Positions 9,199-17,709 of a stretch of 64,000 bases of DNA are shown here, piece by piece (position 1 is the stretch's first letter; each line of letters begins with the position of its first letter). The notes below the pieces were generated by a model that made no database searches, was not told where the DNA came from, and was given only the letters and a program-made list of their open reading frames with translations. Source of the DNA: Gordonia polyisoprenivorans (GTDB lineage: Bacteria > Actinomycetota > Actinomycetes > Mycobacteriales > Mycobacteriaceae); contig NZ_CP072203.1 in assembly GCF_017654315.1 (NCBI RefSeq), positions 1,240,001-1,304,000 of the forward strand, given 5' to 3'. A program made the position numbers and the translations under genes.

Positions 9199-9825
9199 AT
9201 GTCTCTTCGCACCACCCGCAGGGCCGCCTCGGCGGCAACGGCACTCGCCGCGGCCACATTGATCGTGGCGGGCTGTTCGTCGTCGGAGTCCTCGTCGCCC
9301 GCCGGGCACGAGTCCTCGGGGCACGGCACGACGGCAACCTCGTCGACCCAGAACGCGGCGCACAACCAGGCCGATGTCATGTTCAACCAGATGATGATCC
9401 CGCACCACGAGCAGGCGGTCGAGATGGCCGACCTGGTGCCCAGCCGTACCGACAATCCCCAATTGCGTGCGCTGGCAACGCAGATCAGGAACGCCCAGCA
9501 GCCCGAGATCGATCAGATGACCGCACGGCTGAAGTCGTGGGGCGTCGCGGTCGACGACGAGGGCGGCCACGGCGGTCACTCGATGAGCGGTGACATGGGC
9601 GGGATGATGTCCGACGCGCAGATGGAGTCACTCGAGGACGCCCGTGGCGCGCAATTCGACACGTTGTGGTTGCAGGGCATGATCGCCCATCACCAAGGGG
9701 CGATCGCCATGGCCGATGCGGAACTTGCCGGTGGGATCGACCCCGAATCACGGTCGCTGGCAACGCAGATCAAGAACACCCAGCAGGCCGAGATCGATCG
9801 GATGAACGCCATGCTCGGCCGGTAG
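9199..9825 (+). CDS. DUF305 lipoprotein (putative copper-binding)
   Basis: A 208-residue secreted lipoprotein. The signal peptide ends with the lipobox LIVAGC, so Cys26 should be lipidated. The body is a duplicated DUF305 (CopM-like) ferritin-like fold with two characteristic helices, MFNQMMIPHHEQAVEMADL and LQGMIAHHQGAIAMADAEL, each with a paired His motif. A Met/His-rich linker (GHGGHSMSGDMGGMMSDAQM, about residues 117-136) separates the halves. Relatives bind copper in the periplasm. With the preceding DUF6153 gene it forms a likely metal-handling pair. An ACAGGAG ribosome-binding site precedes the ATG. Confidence 0.87.
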   Translation: MSLRTTRRAASAATALAAATLIVAGCSSSESSSPAGHESSGHGTTATSSTQNAAHNQADVMFNQMMIPHHEQAVEMADLVPSRTDNPQLRALATQIRNAQQPEIDQMTARLKSWGVAVDDEGGHGGHSMSGDMGGMMSDAQMESLEDARGAQFDTLWLQGMIAHHQGAIAMADAELAGGIDPESRSLATQIKNTQQAEIDRMNAMLGR

Positions 9826-9831
9826 GTCCCC

Positions 9832-9936
9832 GCTCGACGCTGTATTTCACCCGCGATCACCCGCGACGCAACGGCAACCGCATCAGATAGACCTGATAGC
9901 CGAACGACACGGAGTAGGTGAAATACAGCGTCGAGC
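9832..9936. repeat. 20-bp perfect inverted repeat spanning the DUF4185 3' end
   Basis: The 20-mer gctcgacgctgtatttcacc at 9832-9851, just after the DUF305 stop, is repeated in exact inverse orientation at 9917-9936 inside the 3' coding end of the DUF4185 gene, where it encodes part of STLYFT. The loop is 65 bp and the match is exactly 20 bp with no extension. It could fold into a hairpin that ends both convergent transcripts. Confidence 0.85.
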
Positions 9937-10954
9937 CCGACGTCGACCACGGATGGATGAACGGCGCGTACCCCGAGTACGGGTCGTCGCGGGAGACGAC
10001 GAGTTCGCCGGCCGACCACGGTCCCTCGGGCCGATCCGCGGTCCGCAGTTTGACGCCCGGCTCGGTCTGTACCAGCGAAATGTATTTGCCCAGATACGAA
10101 TCCCGCGCCACCGACATCTCGCCGTTCTTCGGCGCCATGATCGGTGTCGCCGCACCCGGGACGCGCGGCACCCACCGGCCGTTCGAGAAGTACTCGTAGG
10201 CGTTGATGTTCTCCATCTGCGACGCCGGGACACGCGCCAGATAGACTGCGCCCCAACGGCTGTCGGGTGTTCCGTACTGATACACGGTGTCGCCGACCTT
10301 GAGGTAGGCGGCCATCTGGAACTTGACGTTGCCGCCCGAGTTGGGGCGTTGCGGTCCCACACGCCGCCAGGTGCGTCCGTTGTCGTCGGAGCGGGCGAGG
10401 CCGGAGAAATTGGTGACCCAATGACTGTTGGCCACCCAGTGTTTGACCGACATGAAGTTCAGGTATTGCGTCTTGCCCACGGCCACACCGGCGGTCGGGA
10501 TCAGGGTGATCTCCTTGCGGAGGTCGGGCTTGAGCAATCGGCCGGCATATCCGGGTGGGCCGGTGTGGCCGGTGAAGGTCATGCCGTTGGCCAGGTTGTG
10601 ATCGGTGCTGCGCAACAACACATTCGAGCGCCAGTGGAACAAAGACCCGTAGAGCAGGGACCGTCCGTCGAAGGACTGGGTATCGCCGAAGGCGGTGAGG
10701 ATCTCGCCGCGTCCGTTGTCCCACATGACGCCGAGGTCGGTGCCGAGGATGTCGTAGCGTCCGACGGTGTCGTTGATGGCGCCGGGGCCGGTGAGCCGGG
10801 CGACAGTACTGCTCATGCCTGCGGCATATGTGGTGGCGCCGGCCGGTGCGCCGCCCACGCCCGCCACCATCAGGCCGATCGTCGTGACCGCGATGGCCAC
10901 CGCCGTTCTCGGGCCCAGGGGAACGGATCTCGGGCGCAGACGGGGCCGGGTCAT
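9857..10954 (-). CDS. Secreted DUF4185 protein, candidate D-arabinan-acting glycosidase
   Basis: A 365-residue exported protein from the ATG at 10954. It has an Arg-rich n-region, a hydrophobic core (TAVAIAVTTIGLMVAGVGG) and an AGA/AGATT cleavage region near residue 38. A GTG at 11005 overlaps the stop of the upstream gene (GTGA) and would add 17 residues, but it would push the signal peptide inward. The mature part is DUF4185, a five-bladed propeller-like domain with repeated Asp/Trp-rich turns such as GVMWDNGRGEILTAFGDT and ARSDDNGRTWRR. Mycobacterial DUF4185 proteins have been reported to be endo-D-arabinanases (family GH183), which would suit remodelling of cell-wall arabinogalactan; activity here is inferred. 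It probably shares an operon with the thioesterase upstream. Confidence 0.83.
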   Translation of the reverse strand: MTRPRLRPRSVPLGPRTAVAIAVTTIGLMVAGVGGAPAGATTYAAGMSSTVARLTGPGAINDTVGRYDILGTDLGVMWDNGRGEILTAFGDTQSFDGRSLLYGSLFHWRSNVLLRSTDHNLANGMTFTGHTGPPGYAGRLLKPDLRKEITLIPTAGVAVGKTQYLNFMSVKHWVANSHWVTNFSGLARSDDNGRTWRRVGPQRPNSGGNVKFQMAAYLKVGDTVYQYGTPDSRWGAVYLARVPASQMENINAYEYFSNGRWVPRVPGAATPIMAPKNGEMSVARDSYLGKYISLVQTEPGVKLRTADRPEGPWSAGELVVSRDDPYSGYAPFIHPWSTSGSTLYFTYSVSFGYQVYLMRLPLRRG

Positions 10955-11001
10955 GCGGTGGACCCTAGCAAAGGCGAGCGGATCACGCGTGTGCCGAGCG
11001 A

Positions 11002-11862
11002 TCACGCTTCGCGATAGCGCCCGCGCACATCAATGCTGGTGAAGTCGATTTCGGCCGCCGCATTGTTCACCGCCGTCACCATCCCGATACCCCACATCCC
11101 GTCGACGTCGTAGAGCCCGGCCGTCGACGCCGAGATCCCGTCGTGCTCGGTGTGCGAGTCGGCCTCGACGCCGATGCGATCACCACGCGGCAACCGCGAC
11201 AGGGCCACGGTCAGATCGCAATTGATGAAGCCGATCCCCGTGGTTCCCCAGTTGCAGATCAGGCTGGTCGATTCGGCGCTGGTCGCGGCGCGGACGAGCG
11301 GCGTCAACTCCCTGCCGACGAGGGTGGGTATGGCCCGCGTCCACACCCGTTTGCGGTATCCGTGCTGATGGTTGCCCATGACGGAGTCCCACTCCCGGGC
11401 AACATCGGAGGCGAACCGGGGCATCAGGTCGTCGATCGCAACCGCCGGTGGCGAGAAGGTGAGGGCCTCGGCGTCACGATGCCAGCGCTGCCCCGGCGGA
11501 TTCTGCGACTCGCGCAGGAACACCGCGGTCGCCCGCGCCACGATCACCTCCGCTGCACCGTCTTGTGATCCACCGCCGCCGTCGAACTGCACGACGTCGA
11601 CCTCGGCCACCCGAATCCGACCGCCGGAGCGCAGAATCCGGGCTCGGGTGGCCGTCGGGACCTCGCGTGCGGTCTTGAACAGGTCGATGGTGAAGCGCGC
11701 GGCCCGGAACCCCGGCTCGGCGATCTCTTCCTCGGCTGCGTGCGCGGCGAGCGCACAGACCGCCGGCCCGGTCAGGGTGCCCGGCGCCCACAGGCTGCGG
11801 GAGTAGGGCAGGGGCAGGACCCGCCCATCGGTGTCGGGCCGGAAGAAGGCGATGTCGCTCAC
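11002..11862 (-). CDS. Acyl-CoA thioesterase-like protein (double hotdog)
   Basis: A 286-residue protein resembling TesB-like acyl-CoA thioesterases with two hotdog halves. The N-terminal half shows the hotdog helix region (SLWAPGTLTGPAVCALAAHAAEE) and a strand segment FTIDLFKTAREVPTATRARILRSGGR. The C-terminal half shows ICNWGTTGIGFINCDLTVALSRLPRGDRIGVEADS, like the substrate-channel strands of these enzymes. It would hydrolyse acyl-CoA to fatty acid and CoA in the cytoplasm; chain length is unknown. It is divergent from the HdeD-like gene and ends at the start region of the DUF4185 gene. Confidence 0.75.
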   Translation of the reverse strand: MSDIAFFRPDTDGRVLPLPYSRSLWAPGTLTGPAVCALAAHAAEEEIAEPGFRAARFTIDLFKTAREVPTATRARILRSGGRIRVAEVDVVQFDGGGGSQDGAAEVIVARATAVFLRESQNPPGQRWHRDAEALTFSPPAVAIDDLMPRFASDVAREWDSVMGNHQHGYRKRVWTRAIPTLVGRELTPLVRAATSAESTSLICNWGTTGIGFINCDLTVALSRLPRGDRIGVEADSHTEHDGISASTAGLYDVDGMWGIGMVTAVNNAAAEIDFTSIDVRGRYREA

Positions 11863-11978
11863 GTGATCTTGTCTACCGGTTCACCCGCTGCGGGTGATGC
11901 GCGGGGCGGTCCGGCCATTCCGCCGAGAGTCCTTCGGCCCAACCTGCGCCGACCTCTCATCCCTCACACCGAATTCGG

Positions 11979-11992
11979 GATAATCTTCGGCA
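11979..11992 (+). promoter_or_regulatory. -10 element for a near-leaderless transcript of the HdeD-like gene
   Basis: GATAAT at 11979-11984 (5 of 6 to TATAAT) ends 8 nt before the ATG at 11993, and no Shine-Dalgarno sequence is visible. A leaderless or nearly leaderless mRNA is likely. The -35 region is weak. A small palindrome, ccgaattcgg, precedes the -10. Confidence 0.4.
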
Positions 11993-12568
11993 ATGACATT
12001 CGGTGTGAACACCAGACAATTCCCGAACGAGATCATCGGCGCGGTCCGCACGGCATTGATCGTGACGTCCATCGTCGGGATCGTGCTCGGCCTCGTCGCC
12101 GTCTTCTGGCCCCGCGCGACCACTCTCGTGCTCGCCGTGCTGTTCGGCATCTCGCTGATCATCGCCGGGATCTTCCGGCTCTACCAGGCATTTGCCGCGA
12201 CATTTCTTTCGACCGGGTTACGGGCGCTGCTCGGCGTCGTCGGGGTGCTGACCCTGCTCGTCGGCATCATCGCCCTGTTCAGCCCGGGTGACGCGGTGTG
12301 GCTGCTCGCACTGTTCATCGGCATCGGCTGGGTGTTCCAGGGCGTACACGACCTGTTCAGCGCGGTCTCCGGATCACAGCATTCCCCGACCTGGTTCCTG
12401 ATCCTGTCCGGCGTGATCTCGGTGATCGCGGGCATCGTGATGATCGTCCTCGGCCAGTACGCCGTCACGGTCGTCGTCTTCGTCGGCGGCATCATGCTCG
12501 TCGTGATCAGCATCGTCACGCTGTGCACCCTGCCCAAGAAGATCGAGAGCGGCCCCGACACGCTCTGA
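11993..12568 (+). CDS. HdeD-family (DUF308) membrane protein
   Basis: A 191-residue membrane protein with six predicted transmembrane helices arranged as a repeated two-helix DUF308 unit (for example LIVTSIVGIVLGLVAVFWP, LAVLFGISLIIAGIFRLYQA and LLGVVGVLTLLVGIIALFSP). This matches the HdeD family, linked to acid and stress tolerance in enterobacteria but functionally undefined in actinobacteria. It ends in a short charged tail, PKKIESGPDTL. It is convergent with the large synthetase gene, with a shared terminator overlapping its last codons. Confidence 0.87.
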   Translation: MTFGVNTRQFPNEIIGAVRTALIVTSIVGIVLGLVAVFWPRATTLVLAVLFGISLIIAGIFRLYQAFAATFLSTGLRALLGVVGVLTLLVGIIALFSPGDAVWLLALFIGIGWVFQGVHDLFSAVSGSQHSPTWFLILSGVISVIAGIVMIVLGQYAVTVVVFVGGIMLVVISIVTLCTLPKKIESGPDTL

Positions 12569-12588
12569 AGCGGGTAGCCGCTTCAGAG
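12563..12588. terminator. Bidirectional terminator between the HdeD-like and Pls-like genes
   Basis: A perfect 11-bp stem, ctctgaagcgg with ccgcttcagag, and a 4-nt loop, placed between two convergent stop codons (12568 and 12595). Confidence 0.8.
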
Positions 12589-12594
12589 GCCGCG

Positions 12595-15500
12595 TCAGCC
12601 GAACCAGGGCGCGATCGGATTGCCCTGCCACCGGGTGTGTGCGGGCACCACGTCACCACGCATCACCAACGACGCCGGACCCACCGTGGCCGACGTCCCG
12701 ATCCCCGAGGCGGGCAGGGCGACGCAGTGCGGGCCCATCGTCGCACCCGGTTCCAGGACCACCCGGTCGATGGCCATCACCCGGTCGTGGAACAGGTGGG
12801 TCTGCACCACGCAGCCACGCTCGACGGTGGCACCGTCACCCAACGTCACCAGGTCGGCCTCGGGAAGCCAGTAGGTTTCGCACCACACGCCACGACCGAT
12901 GGTGGCGCCGAGCATCCGCAGCCACAGGTTCAGGATCGGCGTACCCGTGGCGGCATTGGCGAACCACGGTGCGGCAACGGTTTCGACGAACGCGTCCGAG
13001 AGCTCGTTGCGCCACACGAATGAACTCCACAGCGGATGCTCGGAGACCACGATGCGTCCGACGACGAGCCATTTGGCGGCTGCGGCGATACAGCAGGCCG
13101 CCGCGCCCGCGACGAGCAGGATCAGTCCGCTGACCAACCCGGCGATCACGTAGTTCGCGTGAAAAGCGATGTACTGCAGACCGATCAGCATGAACAGCCC
13201 GAGCACGAACGACACCATCACCGGGATCAGACGCAGGGTCTCGATGACCGACCGGGCCACCTTCAGGCGCATCGGCGGATCGAAGGTGCGTGAGGTGTCG
13301 GTATGGGCGGCGGTGCGGCGCAACCGAACCGGCGGACTGCCCAACCAGCTCGAGCCGGACTTCGCCCGGTCGGGAGCCGCCGACAGCACGGCGACCAGGC
13401 CGTTCTTGGGTACCTTGCGGCCCGGCCCGGCCATCCCGGAATTGCCGAGGAAGGAGCGTTTGCCGATCTTCGCGTCGTCGATGTGCAGCCAGCCGCCGCC
13501 GAGTTCGTAGGAGGCGACCATGGTGTCGTCGGCGAGGAAGGAACCGTCGTCGATGGTGGTGAACTTCGGCAACACCAGTGCGGTCGAGATCTCGGTGCCC
13601 TTGCCGACCTTGACGCCCAGGATGCGGAACCACCACGGCGTCAACAGGCTTGCGTACAGCGGGAACAGGTACGTCCGTGCCGAATCGAGCAGCCGTTCGG
13701 TCATCCACACCTGCCAGCCGACCCGCGACCGCACCGGGTGATACCCCTTGGTCATCCCCAGGCCGAGAAGTCGTACGAGCACCGCGGTGATCACGGCGAA
13801 CACGCCCAGGCTCACCAGCGTTGCCGCCGGGGTCAGGATCAACGCGCGGACGGCGACGTCGCGCAGCCGATCGGCGTGCAGTGCCCACGTGCCGATCACC
13901 ACCAGGCCCGCGGCCAGCGAGATCAGCGGGATCGCGGCCAGCAGCAACGACGACACCCCGTACACCGGGACCCAGCCCGATCGTCGCGGCGGGCGATGTG
14001 CCGGCCACGGATGGTCGGCCTTGCCCACCTTGACCGCAGGCGAACCGGCCCAGTGCTGGCCCTTCTTCACCCGGCCGAACACCGCCGAGCCCGGCCCGAT
14101 CTCGGCGTCGCGGCCGATCACCGCGCCCGGTGCCAGCGTCGAGCGGGCGCCGATCGAGGCGCCGCGCTTGATCACGATCTCACCGATGCGCACGACGTCG
14201 CCGTCGATCCACCATCCCGACAGGTCGACCTCGGGTTCGATCGACGCGCCCTCGCCGACGGTGAGCATCCCGGTCACCGGGGGGATGGTGTGCAGGTCGA
14301 CGCCGCGGCCGATGCTCGAGCCCAGCGCTCGCGCCAGGTAGATCATCCACGGTGCACCGGACATGTTCGCCGCACCCGCGGCCTCCAGCAGCCGCTCGGC
14401 CACCCACAGGCGGACGTGGACCGACCCGCCCCGCGGGTAGTCGCCGGGGGTGACGCCGGCCAGCAGTGCCCGCGCTCCGGCCGCGGCAATCAGCATCCGG
14501 CCCGGCGGAGTGATGAAGATCGCGAAGGCGACGATCACCACCCACCAGTTCACCTCGATCAGCCACGGCACCGAGACATCGAGCGCGCGGGCCGCGGTGC
14601 TCGCGACGTTGTTGGTCACGCCCAGCCACGTCGCCCACTGCAGCCCGGTCAGGGTGGTCAGCGGCACCGACAGCAGGATCTGGGCGATACCGGTGCGACG
14701 CGGGGTCGGGGTGACCTCGCGTTCGACGACGACCGTGGCCGGCGCGATCGCGTCGAGCATCCGCGCCAGCGACCCCAGCCGCGGGTGATCGTAGAGATCG
14801 GCGACGGTGACCTGCGGATACCGTTCCCGCAGCGCGGTCACCAGCTGCGCCGCCGACAGCGATCCGCCGCCCTCGGTGAAGAAGTCGGCGTCGACGCTGG
14901 TGATGCGAGCGCCGAGGACGTCGGTCCAGCGGTCGGCGAGCCATTGTTCGGTGGCGGTGAAGTCGTCGGCGTCATCGTCGTCGTCGGCGCCCGCCCCGGG
15001 GAGCGGCCACGGCAGCGCGTTGCGGTCGACCTTGCCGGAGGTTCGGGTGGGAAGTTCCTCGACGAGCGCCAGTCGCGGCACCATCGGCGCGGGCAGTCGC
15101 TCGGAGAGCAGGGCGTGCGCCGCCGACACGTCGAAGTCGGGGTCGGTGGAGACCAGGTAGCCGACGAGCAGTGCATTGCCGGCCGCCGATCGGCGTACCG
15201 CGGCGGCCGCACCGCTCACCCCCGGAAGATGTTGCAGCGCATTGTCGATCTCACCGAGCTCGATGCGCCGACCGCCGACCTTCACCTGATCGTCGGCGCG
15301 CCCCTGGAAGACCAGACCCTGCGCGTCGAGCCGGACGAGATCACCACTGCGATAGGCGCGTTCCCAGCCGAGGGTGGGCATCGGCGCGTATTTCTCGGCG
15401 TCCTTGGCCGGGTCCAGGTAGTGGGCCAGGCCGACGCCGCCGATGATGAGCTCGCCGATCTCGCCCTCGGCGACCGGCCGGCCCTCGGCATCGACCACCG

Positions 15501-16488
15501 CGAGATCCCAACCGGGAAGCGGTAATCCGATCCGCACCGGTCCCGGCCCACCCAGCGGTGCCGCACAGGCCACCACCGTCGCCTCGGTGGGCCCGTAGGT
15601 GTTCCACACCTCGCGACCCGGAACAGCCAGTCGCTCACCGAGTTCCGGTGGGCACGCCTCCCCGCCGAAGATCAGCAGACGCACCGCCTCGAGCGCCTCC
15701 GGCGGCCACAGCGACGCCAGTGTCGGAACGGTGGACACGACGGTGATGTCTCGGGAAACCAGCCACGGGCCCAGGTCCATTCCGCTGCGGACGAGTGACC
15801 GCGGTGCCGGCACCAGGCACGCACCGTTGCGCCAGGCCAGCCACATCTCCTCGCACGAGGCGTCGAAGGCCACCGACAATCCGGCCAGCACCCGGTCACC
15901 CGGGCCGATCGGCTCGTCGGTGAGGAACAGCCGGGCCTCGGCGTCGACGAAGGCCGCGGCGTTGCGATGGGTCACCGCAACACCTTTCGGGGTCCCGGTC
16001 GATCCGGAGGTGAAGATGATCCATGCGTCGTCGGCGGTGGTGGGACGGCAGGCGCCGGCATCACCGGTCGCGGCATGCGGTTCCTCGGGAGTCGACGTCG
16101 GGTGCACGCCGTCGGCGTCGATCAGCACGTCGATCCCGGCCTCGCCGAAGACGAGTTCGGCGCGTTCGTCGGGGTCGTCGGCGTCAACCGGCACATACGC
16201 CGCTCCGGCGTAGATCGCCGAGAGGATCGCGGTGTAGAGGTCGCGTGACCCCGACGGCATCCGGATACCGACACGCCCGCCGCGCCGCACCCCGGCCGCC
16301 GCGAGACGGTCGGCGCCGCGGCGGATCACTGCGCGCAGTTGCGCGTAGCTGTACACCCGCTCACCGTCGTCGATCGCGGGCGCGTCGGGATACCGAGCGG
16401 CGGTCTCGTCGAGAATGTCACAGAGTGTTCGCGGGTCGCTGGCCTGCGACGACAGCAAATACTGTGCTGGGATCTCCACACTCACCAC
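12595..16488 (-). CDS. Pls/PosA-type single-module membrane NRPS (poly-amino-acid synthetase-like)
   Basis: A 1297-residue protein with the architecture of epsilon-poly-lysine synthetase (Pls, about 1,320 aa). An adenylation domain (about residues 25-500, WIIFTSGSTGTPKGV core, YRSGDLVRL, KVDRNALP) is followed by a carrier domain with the phosphopantetheine Ser in FFTEGGGSLSAAQL (about 540), then membrane segments interleaved with three soluble domains carrying left-handed beta-helix hexapeptide repeats (e.g. ITIG-like runs around GASIGARSTLAPGAVIGRDAEIG). Reading the specificity pocket by eye gives D-A-E-S-I-G-T-V-V-(K), close to published lysine codes such as DAESIGSVCK, so a basic amino acid is the likely monomer (inference). 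Such enzymes polymerise and export short isopeptide chains. No tailoring genes are adjacent; a divergent esterase follows. It is monocistronic, with a terminator behind it. Confidence 0.85.
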   Translation of the reverse strand: MVSVEIPAQYLLSSQASDPRTLCDILDETAARYPDAPAIDDGERVYSYAQLRAVIRRGADRLAAAGVRRGGRVGIRMPSGSRDLYTAILSAIYAGAAYVPVDADDPDERAELVFGEAGIDVLIDADGVHPTSTPEEPHAATGDAGACRPTTADDAWIIFTSGSTGTPKGVAVTHRNAAAFVDAEARLFLTDEPIGPGDRVLAGLSVAFDASCEEMWLAWRNGACLVPAPRSLVRSGMDLGPWLVSRDITVVSTVPTLASLWPPEALEAVRLLIFGGEACPPELGERLAVPGREVWNTYGPTEATVVACAAPLGGPGPVRIGLPLPGWDLAVVDAEGRPVAEGEIGELIIGGVGLAHYLDPAKDAEKYAPMPTLGWERAYRSGDLVRLDAQGLVFQGRADDQVKVGGRRIELGEIDNALQHLPGVSGAAAAVRRSAAGNALLVGYLVSTDPDFDVSAAHALLSERLPAPMVPRLALVEELPTRTSGKVDRNALPWPLPGAGADDDDDADDFTATEQWLADRWTDVLGARITSVDADFFTEGGGSLSAAQLVTALRERYPQVTVADLYDHPRLGSLARMLDAIAPATVVVEREVTPTPRRTGIAQILLSVPLTTLTGLQWATWLGVTNNVASTAARALDVSVPWLIEVNWWVVIVAFAIFITPPGRMLIAAAGARALLAGVTPGDYPRGGSVHVRLWVAERLLEAAGAANMSGAPWMIYLARALGSSIGRGVDLHTIPPVTGMLTVGEGASIEPEVDLSGWWIDGDVVRIGEIVIKRGASIGARSTLAPGAVIGRDAEIGPGSAVFGRVKKGQHWAGSPAVKVGKADHPWPAHRPPRRSGWVPVYGVSSLLLAAIPLISLAAGLVVIGTWALHADRLRDVAVRALILTPAATLVSLGVFAVITAVLVRLLGLGMTKGYHPVRSRVGWQVWMTERLLDSARTYLFPLYASLLTPWWFRILGVKVGKGTEISTALVLPKFTTIDDGSFLADDTMVASYELGGGWLHIDDAKIGKRSFLGNSGMAGPGRKVPKNGLVAVLSAAPDRAKSGSSWLGSPPVRLRRTAAHTDTSRTFDPPMRLKVARSVIETLRLIPVMVSFVLGLFMLIGLQYIAFHANYVIAGLVSGLILLVAGAAACCIAAAAKWLVVGRIVVSEHPLWSSFVWRNELSDAFVETVAAPWFANAATGTPILNLWLRMLGATIGRGVWCETYWLPEADLVTLGDGATVERGCVVQTHLFHDRVMAIDRVVLEPGATMGPHCVALPASGIGTSATVGPASLVMRGDVVPAHTRWQGNPIAPWFG

Positions 16489-16641
16489 CGTTGTCTAGAC
16501 ATGGAACGAGAAATATATCGCGACCAGTCGTCGAGTTGCGTCGGACACGGGTGAACGGAAGGTGTCGATCGTCCCCGTTCTCCCGCATCCGGTGACCCTG
16601 CACGCAAAGGCTGCCGAACAACCGGAACGAACTCTGATCTC

Positions 16642-16661
16642 GGTGTAGGTTCGCTTACACC
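16642..16661. promoter_or_regulatory. Candidate operator between the Pls-like synthetase and the esterase
   Basis: GGTGTA-ggttcgct-TACACC, a perfect 6-8-6 inverted repeat in the 246-bp divergent gap. It lies about 75 bp before the esterase ATG and about 150 bp before the synthetase start. It is symmetrical enough to be a dimeric repressor site; the regulator is unknown. Confidence 0.4.
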
Positions 16662-16734
16662 AGAGGTTGGAGCAGACACGTCCACCGGTCATGCCCCATC
16701 GGACACGCCCGACGCCGGCACAGGAGGTAGTCGT

Positions 16735-17709
16735 ATGCCGATCGTCCACCACCGCAAGGCCAGCCCGCTCTCGTATCCGATCTGGGTGGGTAGCCGGGTG
16801 TTCCTGAAGCCGTTGCTGTCGCTGTGGCCGCTCAACCGGCAGGGAATGGCCGGGCTCTTCCTCGTCGATCGCATGTTCGCCGTCGGGCCCAAGCCGCACA
16901 ACATCGTCCGGGAGCAGATCCGACTCGGTGACCGGCCCGCCGAGGTGATCCTGCCCACCGGTCCCTCCCGCCGCGATTCCGACACCGCAATCCTCTACCT
17001 GCACGGCGGTGCCTTCGTGGTCGGCGGGGTGGGGACGCATCGGTCGATCGCGGCGCGACTCTCGCGCGCCTGCGAGGTGCCGGTGTTCTCCCTGGTCTAC
17101 CGGCAGTTACCCGCAGCCGGGGTCGGTACCTCGGTGAGCGACGCGATGTCGGCCTACCGGGAGTTGCTCACCGAACGCGGATACCGACGCGTCGTCGTCG
17201 CCGGTGACTCGGCGGGCGGGTTCCTGGCCGCCAAGGTGGTCGAAGGGGCCGCCGCACAAGGACTCCCGGCGCCGGCGGCGCTGGTCGGGTTCTCGCCGCT
17301 GCTGGATCTCGACCTGGCCGACAATCCCGACCGCAGCAGCCGTTCCGACGCCTATATCCCGTTGTCGCAGTTGGTCAAACTCGCGCCGCACTTCTTGCGC
17401 GGCCCGGTCACCTTCACCGGGGTGCGCCGCATCGCCGACCTCGACCTCGAGGACTTCCCGCCGACCATCATGATCACCGCGGAGAACGAACTGCTCGAAC
17501 CCGATGTCATCGATCTCGTCGAGAACCTCGACGCGGCCGGGGTCCGTGCGGAGGCCCACAGCTATTCGTGGCAGATTCACGCGTTCCCGGTCTTCGGTTC
17601 GCACCATCGGGAGACACTGGAGGCCATCGAGGTGTCGGCCGACTTCGCCGGCCGCGCGATCCGGGAGGCGAAGAGCGCTGACGACCGAGAGAACAAGTGG
17701 GCCGGATGA
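16735..17709 (+). CDS. Alpha/beta hydrolase, hormone-sensitive-lipase-type esterase
   Basis: A 324-residue carboxylesterase of the HSL family. It has the oxyanion-hole motif YLHGGAFVVGG (about residues 86-96), the nucleophile elbow VAGDSAGG (Ser about 159), the acid-loop segment ITAENELLEPD (about 243-253) and the catalytic His in WQIHAFPVF (about 279). There is no signal peptide. It is similar to mycobacterial Lip-type esterases acting on short acyl esters. An AGGAGG-like site (caggaggtagtcgt) precedes the ATG. Its stop codon overlaps an ATG (ATGA at 17706-17709) that would couple it to the next gene if that frame were not broken. Confidence 0.88.
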   Translation: MPIVHHRKASPLSYPIWVGSRVFLKPLLSLWPLNRQGMAGLFLVDRMFAVGPKPHNIVREQIRLGDRPAEVILPTGPSRRDSDTAILYLHGGAFVVGGVGTHRSIAARLSRACEVPVFSLVYRQLPAAGVGTSVSDAMSAYRELLTERGYRRVVVAGDSAGGFLAAKVVEGAAAQGLPAPAALVGFSPLLDLDLADNPDRSSRSDAYIPLSQLVKLAPHFLRGPVTFTGVRRIADLDLEDFPPTIMITAENELLEPDVIDLVENLDAAGVRAEAHSYSWQIHAFPVFGSHHRETLEAIEVSADFAGRAIREAKSADDRENKWAG

